From Acidimicrobiia bacterium (GTDB taxonomy: Bacteria > Actinomycetota > Acidimicrobiia > Spongiisociales > UBA5794): a DNA stretch of 6,093 nucleotides. The stretch covers positions 1-6,093 of the forward strand of contig JABDMN010000398.1 of NCBI GenBank assembly GCA_013001485.1, in the 5' to 3' direction. Within the stretch, counting starts at the first letter, position 1, and each line of letters starts with the position of its first letter. Position numbers and translations under genes: made by a program. The notes below the pieces were generated by a model. It was not told where the DNA came from. It ran no database searches and saw nothing but the letters and a program-made list of their open reading frames with translations. Below, piece by piece: positions 1-5,195 of the stretch.

Positions 1-1423
1 TCGTCACCCTGTGTCCCAAGCGGGCCAGGCCGTCGGCATCGATGCCGGGTTCGACTTCGAGGATCGAATCAGAGCCGGGTCCGAACTCGGGAAGGGCCCA
101 GCGTGGGACGTTCTGAGCGTCTGCCGGGCTCAGTCCAGCCCATAGGCGAGACGCAGCGACCTGGAGTAGGAGTTGGGGCTGGAACTTGCCCCCTCGCGTG
201 CCAAGGATCATGGACAGGTTCCCGTCCTTCGTCCACAGGGTGGGTGAAAGCGTGTGCAGCGGCCGCTTACCGGGGGCGATCTCGTTCGGATGACCAGGCT
301 CGACGTTGAAGCCCCCTCCCCGGTTGTGGAGGAACACTCCGGTGGTGCCAGCCGACAGGGTGGAGCCGATTCCGTGGAAGTTCGACTGAATGAGCGACAC
401 CCCCATCCCGTCGTCGTCCATCGTGCACAGGTAGGCCGTGCCCCCCGGAGCGAACCCAGGGGTTGGCCACGTGCCGGTCTGGCTCATCGAGATCGAATCG
501 AGCAATGGACTCAATCGGCCAGGGGAAACGAGTGCATCCATCGACAGTGGCGCATGATCCGGGTCGGCCACGAGGTCGTCGCGTTCCCAGGCAACAGACC
601 TGTAGGCCTCGATAGCGGCATGGTGGAAGGCGGGCGATTCCGGGTCGCGGGGTGGCCCCAGCTGCTCGAAGATCCAGGCCGCCGCCAATGTCAGATATCC
701 CTGGGTGTTCGGTGGCACGGTCCACGCGGTGTGGCCAAAGACGTCGCATCCGAGCGGGTCGACCCAGTCGGCCTGCCGTCGGTCGAGGTCGTCGCTGGTG
801 ATGGTGCCGTCAGTCGCGGCGGTGATGGCTTGGCCCGGTGCTCCCATGTAGAACGCATCGCGGCCGTCCGCGGCGATGGCTCGCAGGGTGGTGGCGTAGT
901 CGGCGCGTCGGAGTTGATCGTCAGGGGCCGGTGGGTCGCCGCCGGGATAGAGGGCGTGAGCCGAAGGCTGGTCGCCGATAAGGGGTTGGATCCGGCCCAA
1001 GGCTCGAGCCAGTTCGGGTCCGGCTGGGAAGCCGGCCTCGGCGATGGCGATGGCTGGTGCGAGCAACTCGCCCAAGCTCCTCGACCCGTAACGCTCGGAC
1101 AGTGCCTCGAACCCGTCGACGCATCCGGGAACTGTCACCGACCAGTGGCTGCGGAGCGGGACCGTGTCGTGGCCGGCCTCGCGCACGGCAGCCGCCGTCG
1201 CACCTGAGCCGGCGCGTCCCGAAGCATTCAGCACAGTCGGTGCCGCCTCACCGGGCCGATGGATGATGGCGAACAGATCACCGCCGACACCGCAGGTTGT
1301 TGGATCGACTGTTCCCTGGACGGCAATGGCGGTGAGGGCAGCATCGACGGCGTTGCCGCCGGAACGCATGACCTGGATTGCGGCGTCGGACGCCAGGTGA
1401 TGTGGCGTGACGGCTACGCCCAC
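1..1423 (-). CDS. Gamma-glutamyltransferase-family protein, apparently cytoplasmic (YwrD-like), 3' end outside window
   Basis: The minus-strand frame is open from a GTG at 1423 to the left edge, about 474 codons, so some tens of C-terminal residues of a roughly 500-550 residue family are missing. Family landmarks run in order: a start-proximal TPHHLASDAAIQVMRSGGNA segment (residues 6-25), CGVGGDLF (44-51), the substrate-binding Arg70 in ASGRAGS, and PPNTQGYL. GGTAYLC follows, with Thr329 as the expected self-cleavage residue and catalytic nucleophile of the small subunit. Then come SLIQSNF, GKRPLHTLSPTL and GTRGGKFQPQ. The family transfers or hydrolyses the gamma-glutamyl group of glutathione and related compounds. 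The family core begins at residue 3 with no signal peptide, unlike secreted E. coli Ggt, so a cytoplasmic enzyme is inferred. HT replaces the Ser-Ser oxyanion pair of E. coli Ggt. The GTG is the only start close to the core and lies 3 nt after the upstream stop, suggesting translational coupling. The exact substrate, including an acylase-like one, is uncertain. Confidence 0.9.
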   Translation of the reverse strand, partial: MGVAVTPHHLASDAAIQVMRSGGNAVDAALTAIAVQGTVDPTTCGVGGDLFAIIHRPGEAAPTVLNASGRAGSGATAAAVREAGHDTVPLRSHWSVTVPGCVDGFEALSERYGSRSLGELLAPAIAIAEAGFPAGPELARALGRIQPLIGDQPSAHALYPGGDPPAPDDQLRRADYATTLRAIAADGRDAFYMGAPGQAITAATDGTITSDDLDRRQADWVDPLGCDVFGHTAWTVPPNTQGYLTLAAAWIFEQLGPPRDPESPAFHHAAIEAYRSVAWERDDLVADPDHAPLSMDALVSPGRLSPLLDSISMSQTGTWPTPGFAPGGTAYLCTMDDDGMGVSLIQSNFHGIGSTLSAGTTGVFLHNRGGGFNVEPGHPNEIAPGKRPLHTLSPTLWTKDGNLSMILGTRGGKFQPQLLLQVAASRLWAGLSPADAQNVPRWALPEFGPGSDSILEVEPGIDADGLARLGHRVT

Positions 1424-1426
1424 GGG

Positions 1427-2053
1427 CTAGTCGCGGCCCAGGTTGGGGAGCTTGCGATTGATTGCATCCATCACGGCCCGCACTGCGGCATCCGATTCAT
1501 CCCCGGAGACGAGTGCTGCTCCGATCGAGACGCTCTCCTGTCGGTCTTGGCCCGACAGCACGACCGCCATCATCACGTCGCGCAGTCCAACGGTTGCAAT
1601 CCCGATGGTGTCGAGGGACATCGGAGGAACGTCCTGGAACATGTCGTCGAGGGCGTGGAGGGTGGCCTCGCCGATGAGGCGGAGGCGAGCTGACGACGCT
1701 GCGGGGCCGGTCGCCGCGCCGGTGTGCTCCCCGGTCTGCCAGCCGAGAGTCACCTCGGCCGTTGAAGACGAACCCTCGGGTTTCTCGCGGATCGACACGA
1801 TGACCGGTCGTTCTGTGGTGTCGTGGCGGACCTTTTCGGGTGCGATCTGTACCACCGAGATCAATCGACGGTCGAGGCTCGCGCCGAACTGCGCCATGGC
1901 GAGCGACTGCACGTCGCGCACCACCTGCTTGGCAGCGCGACCGGGCGCCGACAGCACATGGACCTCTGTGACCTTCTCATCGGCACCGACGACGCGCACG
2001 GCGTCCACCGATTCGAGTCGGGCGAGGCTTTCCTCGAGTTCTTGTTGCAACAT
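1427..2053 (-). CDS. Conserved two-part protein of unknown function (208 aa)
   Basis: I do not recognise a named family. The ATG at 2053 was chosen because GGAAGG lies 7 nt upstream. An in-frame GTG at 2254 would add 67 residues, but that stretch has poor GC bias at third codon positions and low-quality, Pro/Arg-rich sequence. Residues 2-70 form a compact alpha/beta-looking unit: an acidic helix, then VDAVRVV, EVHVLSAPGR (30-39), KQVVRDVQSLAMAQFG (42-57) and LISVVQI (64-70). A linker rich in Ser, Thr, Ala and Gly follows. Residues 121-201 form a second unit with a strand-helix-strand pattern ending in AAVRAVMDAINRKL, which vaguely recalls the regulatory dimerisation fold of LeuA; that likeness is only an impression. 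No signal peptide or membrane segment is visible, so it is probably a soluble cytoplasmic protein. It is the first gene of the unit leading into the gamma-glutamyltransferase gene, and co-expression is inferred from the 3-nt gap. No catalytic motif can be named. Confidence 0.8.
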   Translation of the reverse strand: MLQQELEESLARLESVDAVRVVGADEKVTEVHVLSAPGRAAKQVVRDVQSLAMAQFGASLDRRLISVVQIAPEKVRHDTTERPVIVSIREKPEGSSSTAEVTLGWQTGEHTGAATGPAASSARLRLIGEATLHALDDMFQDVPPMSLDTIGIATVGLRDVMMAVVLSGQDRQESVSIGAALVSGDESDAAVRAVMDAINRKLPNLGRD

Positions 2054-2060
2054 CTCTGAG

Positions 2061-2066
2061 CCTTCC
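2061..2066 (-). promoter_or_regulatory. Ribosome binding site deciding the start at 2053
   Basis: The minus strand reads GGAAGG followed by 7 nt and ATG. This is the best Shine-Dalgarno match near any candidate start of the 208-residue protein and supports the shorter gene model over the GTG at 2254. Confidence 0.6.
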
Positions 2067-2190
2067 GCCGGCGGCGTAGCGTAGTCGTCGGTTTCGAGAA
2101 TCCTGTGTTCCCGCTCGCGGGCGACTGCCTTGCGTGGCAGCCGCGAAATAGGTCTTGCGAGGTCGCGAAGTTGATCATTAGGTTGGCAGC

Positions 2191-2218
2191 ACCGATGCCG
2201 GTTAGTAACCGGTTCGGT
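2191..2218. repeat. Two-tier inverted repeat in the leader of the minus-strand unit
   Basis: The inner arms CCGGTTA (2198-2204) and TAACCGG (2206-2212) flank a single G at 2205. The outer arms ACCGA (2191-2195) and TCGGT (2214-2218) also pair, leaving a small asymmetric bulge. In DNA this is a nearly perfect operator-like dyad. In RNA it would form a hairpin with a 3-nt loop. It lies 138 nt upstream of the ATG at 2053. Function is unknown; binding by a regulator is one reading. Confidence 0.5.
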
Positions 2219-2240
2219 ACGGCCTGGCGGAGGCCACGGG

Positions 2241-2256
2241 CGGTGCCAAGGCACCG
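2241..2256. repeat. Palindrome at the inferred transcription start of the minus-strand unit
   Basis: The 7-base arms CGGTGCC (2241-2247) and GGCACCG (2250-2256) flank a central AA. If the -10-like hexamer at 2260-2265 is real, this palindrome covers the expected start point near 2253, where a repressor operator would be placed. It could also fold as a short RNA hairpin. Confidence 0.45.
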
Positions 2257-2259
2257 GTC

Positions 2260-2287
2260 ACGGTAGGGCAGGCGGGCACTTGGACAA
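2260..2287 (-). promoter_or_regulatory. Possible promoter for the minus-strand unit
   Basis: On the minus strand, TTGTCC (2287-2282) and TACCGT (2265-2260) are separated by 16 nt, resembling -35 and TAnnnT -10 elements of a housekeeping sigma factor. The start would be near 2253, giving a leader of about 200 nt to the ATG at 2053. An alternative -10-like TACGCT at 2083-2078 would give a leader of about 17 nt and has no good -35. Both are matches by eye only. Confidence 0.3.
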
Positions 2288-2295
2288 CACAGGTT

Positions 2296-2317
2296 TTGTG
2301 CGCAGAAATGCGCACAA
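2296..2317. repeat. Perfect 9-bp inverted repeat with a GAAA loop
   Basis: The arms TTGTGCGCA (2296-2304) and TGCGCACAA (2309-2317) pair perfectly around GAAA. As plus-strand RNA this is a 9-bp stem capped by a GNRA tetraloop, a very stable fold. As DNA it is a 22-bp dyad just upstream of the possible -35 at 2282-2287. No T-tract follows, so it is not an ordinary terminator. CACTTG at 2277-2282 can instead pair with CAAGTG at 2315-2320, which would compete with the right arm. Confidence 0.6.
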
Positions 2318-2364
2318 GTGGATGCTCGAGCGGTTCACGTTATTCCTCAGCGGAGCGGATGCGA

Positions 2365-2394
2365 TGTGGTCGATGGCTAGGGATGTCGACCACA
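2365..2394. repeat. Perfect 9-bp inverted repeat with a 12-nt loop
   Basis: The arms TGTGGTCGA (2365-2373) and TCGACCACA (2386-2394) pair perfectly around a 12-base loop. The repeat ends 18 nt before the first possible start codon of the short hydrophobic reading frame. It could therefore be an operator for that frame or for the HD operon, or a structure in the leader RNA. No T-tract follows. Confidence 0.5.
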
Positions 2395-2412
2395 AATCCA
2401 AAACACGAGGAT

Positions 2413-2511
2413 GTGAAATTCGTGAAGGCGAGGCTAATGAGAATCGCTTTGACGGCCGGATCCCTGATCGCCGCTTTGGTGGCAGGGGCCGCGCAGCTCA
2501 AGGTTGGTTAA
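2413..2511 (+). CDS. Candidate small single-helix membrane peptide (24-32 aa)
   Basis: From the GTG at 2413 the frame encodes 32 residues. In-frame alternatives are the GTG at 2422 (29 residues) and the ATG at 2437 (24 residues). The ATG has the best-placed ribosome binding site, GAAGG, 8 nt upstream. The long form has a basic N-terminus with Lys2, Lys5, Arg7 and Arg10, then one hydrophobic stretch at about residues 11-27 (IALTAGSLIAALVAGAA), then the tail QLKVG. That layout is of a one-pass membrane peptide, or a signal peptide without a mature part. I recognise no family. It lies upstream of the HD tandem on the same strand and may share its transcript. The TAA stop lies in the loop of the hairpin at 2502-2519. 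It could be a regulatory leader peptide, a type I toxin-like peptide, a small partner of the membrane HD proteins, or chance. Confidence 0.4.
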   Translation: MKFVKARLMRIALTAGSLIAALVAGAAQLKVG

Positions 2512-2519
2512 GACCAACC
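2502..2519 (+). repeat. Hairpin enclosing the stop codon of the small peptide
   Basis: The 7-base arms GGTTGGT (2502-2508) and ACCAACC (2513-2519) flank the loop TAAG. The loop contains the TAA stop (2509-2511) of the short frame. A terminating ribosome would melt the stem, so a leader or attenuation role is possible. There is no T-tract downstream, which argues against an intrinsic terminator. Confidence 0.5.
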
Positions 2520-2578
2520 ACCAGTAATTGCAGTCCGAATCGCTCGGGCGTCCACGAACTTTCCAACGAACCCCCTGA

Positions 2579-3994
2579 ATGACAACAGAAGCCACAACTC
2601 GACTTTCGACTCGGATACGGCTTGCCGTCGGTTTCGGCGCGGCCGGATTCGCCGTGCTGGTCTTCGCCGCAGTGCTCCAGGACTTCCCCGAGGAGCTCTG
2701 GCTGTGGGCGGTCTTCGCCATCGCCTTCGTCTATCTCGAGTGGAGGGCGGTCGAGGTCAACGACCGGATGGTGGCGAGCCCCACGGTGATGGTCGCCATG
2801 ACCGCGGCGATCGTTTTTGAGCCCGGGACGGCAATCCTTGGTGTTCTGTTGATGGAGGCGCTCGGTCCGTTGCGTCGTAAGGACTTCACCGAACGCCGCT
2901 GGTTCGAACCGGCAGTGAACTTCGGGCAGTTCGTCCTAACCGGGGGTGCATCGGTGACCGTCGTTGCGCTGCTTCGGCCCGACGAGATAACCAGCGGCAA
3001 TCTCTGGTTCGTCGTGGTTGTCGCATCGCTTGCCGCCGTCGTCCACGGCGTCGTCAACTACCAGCTGGTCTCGTTCATCGTGCACCGTGCCTTCGGGCGC
3101 AAGGACGTGCGGCCCTGGTCTCGTCTCGGCCTGATCCTGGTGCCGATGCTCGGCATGGGTCTTCTCGGCGGCTTGCTCGGTGCCACCTATCACCTCGTCG
3201 GCCGAGTCACCCTTCCTCTCATCTTCGTGGTCTTCTTCGTCGGCCACATGACGTTTGCGTCCTACGCCCAGATGCGGGAGGCGCAGGAGTCGACGCTGCG
3301 CGGGTTCATCAAGGCCCTCGAAGCCAAGGATCTCTACACGCGTGGCCACACCGAGCGCGTCGCTTACTTCTCCGAGCTGATCGGCGAGTCCCTGGGCTTC
3401 AATGGCACGCAGCTCGAGCGGCTGCGATGGGCAGCGCTCATCCACGACGTCGGCAAGCTTGCGGTGCCCCGGGACCTGATCCGCAAGAAGGCACGGCTCA
3501 CCGAGGAGGAGTACGCGCAGATGCAGGCTCACGTGCACCACGTCGAGGACCTGCTCTCCGAGGTCGACTTCCTGCAACCAATGGTCGACATCGCCACCAA
3601 CCACCACGCCCACTACGACGGTTCCGGCTACCACGGTCCGAGCCACAACGACGGTGACGAACCGCCGCTCGAGGCGTGCATCCTCGCGGTTGCCGACAGC
3701 TTTGACGCCATGACCTCTACTCGCTCGTACCGTGTGGCCCTCAGCCAGGAGTACGCATTCTCCGAGTTGCGCCGTCATTCGGGGACCCAGTTCCATCCCG
3801 ACGTGGTGGAGACCCTCGTCTCGACCCTGACCCGGCGTGGCGAACGCTATGGCTCACTCGACCTCACTGATGAGGCGGAAGCTCGCCGCCGGGCCGAAGC
3901 ACACATGCACGACCTCGACCTGTACAGCGACCACGACCACCTCGACGACGCCACTCCACCGAAGCCACCGTCGCGGGAGTTGACCGATGGCTGA
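2579..3994 (+). CDS. Membrane-anchored HD-GYP-type phosphohydrolase with a GYH variant motif
   Basis: The protein has 471 residues. The N-terminal part has about eight hydrophobic segments (roughly 13-32, 39-55, 65-80, 83-98, 112-132, 141-167, 181-205, 210-228), a MASE-like sensor or anchor. A helical linker leads to a cytoplasmic HD-GYP domain (about 245-420). The expected metal ligands are all present: His257 in GHTERV, His289-Asp290 in IHDVGK, His318, His342-His343 in NHHAHYDGSGYH, and Asp373 before SFDAMTSTRSYR. HD-GYP enzymes typically hydrolyse cyclic di-GMP to pGpG or GMP, so that is the likely activity. The signature Pro is His352, and the following segment (GPSHNDGDEPPLEACI) departs from the usual G-x-x-G-E-x-I-P-L-x-A-R-I. 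The tail is rich in His and Asp (HMHDLDLYSDHDH). No Shine-Dalgarno is seen before the ATG, but the first membrane helix starts soon after it and no better start exists. It overlaps the next gene by 8 nt. Confidence 0.88.
   Translation: MTTEATTRLSTRIRLAVGFGAAGFAVLVFAAVLQDFPEELWLWAVFAIAFVYLEWRAVEVNDRMVASPTVMVAMTAAIVFEPGTAILGVLLMEALGPLRRKDFTERRWFEPAVNFGQFVLTGGASVTVVALLRPDEITSGNLWFVVVVASLAAVVHGVVNYQLVSFIVHRAFGRKDVRPWSRLGLILVPMLGMGLLGGLLGATYHLVGRVTLPLIFVVFFVGHMTFASYAQMREAQESTLRGFIKALEAKDLYTRGHTERVAYFSELIGESLGFNGTQLERLRWAALIHDVGKLAVPRDLIRKKARLTEEEYAQMQAHVHHVEDLLSEVDFLQPMVDIATNHHAHYDGSGYHGPSHNDGDEPPLEACILAVADSFDAMTSTRSYRVALSQEYAFSELRRHSGTQFHPDVVETLVSTLTRRGERYGSLDLTDEAEARRRAEAHMHDLDLYSDHDHLDDATPPKPPSRELTDG
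3975..3979 (+). promoter_or_regulatory. Ribosome binding site of the second HD gene, inside the first
   Basis: GGGAG lies 7 nt before the ATG at 3987 and within the last codons of the upstream gene. With the 8-nt gene overlap it points to translational coupling and a fixed ratio of the two membrane HD proteins. Confidence 0.6.
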
Positions 3995-5192
3995 AACCCG
4001 CATTCACAAGCTGTCGTTGGTCACCTGGGTGTTGGCCGTGGCGACTGGCGTCACTCTGGTCGTGACCGCAGACCGCAGTCTCTTGGTGATTGGAGCCGGT
4101 GTCGCCGCTTTCGTCGGAGCGGAGATGGTCTCGCTCCCCGCGCCGTCAGGGCGTCGGATTCAGCTCGGCGTCGGTGTCGCAGCCGCCGTCCTCGTCCTCT
4201 TTGGGGGCGACTGGATGTCTACGGGGGCCGTGATTGCGCTCGGTATGGCCGCCACCTGGTTCACCCTCGTCATGTCCGGCGACCCGCGGTCGGTCGTCGG
4301 CACCAGATTCCTTGCCCAGAGCGTGGCGCTGGCTGCTCTCGTCGTCGCCTACACCGGGGTCCTCGGCCTGGCCGACTTCGGCGGCGACGCCGACCGACTC
4401 ATCGCGCTGACCGCCGGCGGCCTGGTTTGGTACTTGACCAGAGCGATCACCAAGGCCCTCATCGGTCTCGACAGGGGCGACCTGTCCATGCGCTACCTGT
4501 GGCTGCTGTCGTTGGAGGACTGGTCGGTCGTCGTCGGGTTGTTCGCAACTGGCGGGCTGTTCGGCTTCGCCCAGCCGGTGGTCGGATGGTGGGCGATAGC
4601 CGTCGCCGGTATGCCATACGCCTTCTTCCACCTCGCATTCGTCCGCTTCAACGGCACCCGCAAGACCTATGGACAGACGATCCGGGCCCTGTCTCGAATC
4701 CCTGAGGTTGGCGGCCTCTCCCCGGATGGTCACTCCGTGCGCACTGCCGATCTGTCGATCGCCGTTGCTCAGGAGATGGGCATGCACCCCGACGACGTGA
4801 ACCGCCTCGAGTTTGCAGCCCTGATGCACGACATCGGCAAGGTGACCCTGAACGAGCCTGCGATCTTGAAGGCCGGATACACAGATGACGATCTCGCTCG
4901 ATGGGGAGCTCAGATCATCGCCGAGTCGCCATACCTGCATCCGGTGGCCACGATCGTGGAGCGCCAGCACGAGCCCTATCGCCGGCCCGGAGCCGACGTC
5001 GAGCCCGATCTTCCTCTCGCCTCGAAGATCATCAAGGTGGCCAGTGCGTATGACCAGGCCGTCGTCGACTTCCGCCTCGGTCCCCTTGAAGCGCTCGAGC
5101 GATTGCACCAGGGGGCTGTCTACGAATTCGATCCCTCGGTCACCGCGTCTCTGCGGCGGGTGCTCGTCCACCGCAACATCGTCGCTGCCTGA
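3987..5192 (+). CDS. Membrane protein with a degenerate HD-GYP-like domain
   Basis: The protein has 401 residues. Hydrophobic segments occur at about 9-28, 32-50, 58-74, 79-96, 108-128 and 137-157, followed by a longer stretch at 176-216. The C-terminal HD domain (about 235-395) keeps His249 in GHSVRTADL, His281-Asp282 in LMHDIGKV, His318 in LHPVATIV, and Asp356 in ASAYDQAV. The tandem HH of HD-GYP proteins has become Gln327-His328 (RQHEPYRRPG), and the D-G-x-G-Y-P loop is absent. HD-GYP structures use both of those His residues as metal ligands, so the metal site is probably altered. The protein may be a hydrolase of different specificity, or an inactive sensor or partner of the preceding protein; this is inference. 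The ATG at 3987 has GGGAG 7 nt upstream. The gene is probably a duplicated and diverged neighbour, given the shared architecture, although the membrane parts show little obvious identity by eye. It converges on the DUF5317-type gene with only 3 nt between the stops. Confidence 0.85.
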   Translation: MAETRIHKLSLVTWVLAVATGVTLVVTADRSLLVIGAGVAAFVGAEMVSLPAPSGRRIQLGVGVAAAVLVLFGGDWMSTGAVIALGMAATWFTLVMSGDPRSVVGTRFLAQSVALAALVVAYTGVLGLADFGGDADRLIALTAGGLVWYLTRAITKALIGLDRGDLSMRYLWLLSLEDWSVVVGLFATGGLFGFAQPVVGWWAIAVAGMPYAFFHLAFVRFNGTRKTYGQTIRALSRIPEVGGLSPDGHSVRTADLSIAVAQEMGMHPDDVNRLEFAALMHDIGKVTLNEPAILKAGYTDDDLARWGAQIIAESPYLHPVATIVERQHEPYRRPGADVEPDLPLASKIIKVASAYDQAVVDFRLGPLEALERLHQGAVYEFDPSVTASLRRVLVHRNIVAA

Positions 5193-5195
5193 GCG

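Larger units (their letters stand above)
2054..2578. other. 525-base divergent intergenic region rich in inverted repeats
   Basis: This region separates the minus-strand unit from the plus-strand HD tandem. It contains more A and T than the flanking genes, and no long frame in it has the GC-biased third positions seen in the neighbours. It holds five inverted repeats (2191-2218, 2241-2256, 2296-2317, 2365-2394, 2502-2519), a possible minus-strand promoter (2260-2287) and one plausible short plus-strand gene (2413-2511). No T-tract follows any hairpin, so none looks like a classic intrinsic terminator. No known riboswitch or small-RNA consensus was recognised, including the GEMM c-di-GMP riboswitch that might be expected beside HD-GYP genes. 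Confidence 0.7.

Noticed and set aside
254..1207. A plus-strand open frame of 317 codons across the gamma-glutamyltransferase region
   Set aside because: Its sequence is rich in Arg, Gly and Val with no domain pattern, and it lies opposite a clear family match; it is a by-product of GC-rich codon bias.
2054..2254. N-terminal extension of the 208-residue protein to the GTG at 2254, which lies 5 nt after TACCGT
   Set aside because: The extra 67 codons lack the GC bias at third positions and look noncoding, while the ATG at 2053 has a good ribosome binding site. The leaderless-like placement of the GTG keeps it as a weak alternative.
2191..2519. Integron attC sites or a mobile element end
   Set aside because: The dyads lack the attC core pattern, do not resemble each other, and no integrase, transposase or target duplication is present.
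2502..2530. Intrinsic terminator, or a promoter (TTGGTT with TAATTG), before the first HD gene
   Set aside because: The hairpin has no T-tract, and the hexamers are only 15 nt apart with poor -10 agreement.
2280..2578. A c-di-GMP (GEMM) or other known riboswitch upstream of the HD genes
   Set aside because: I looked for the conserved GEMM core and for cobalamin and ydaO-type conserved blocks and saw none. A covariance-model search would settle this.
2280..2582. A 100-codon plus-strand frame ending on the ATG of the first HD gene
   Set aside because: There is no domain pattern, the composition looks random, and it runs through two inverted repeats. The short hydrophobic frame in another phase is more protein-like.
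4146..5171. A long minus-strand open frame opposite the second HD gene
   Set aside because: It is an antisense shadow: the plus-strand frame has membrane helices and HD motifs, while this one is a Gly/Asp/Arg/Val mixture without family features.
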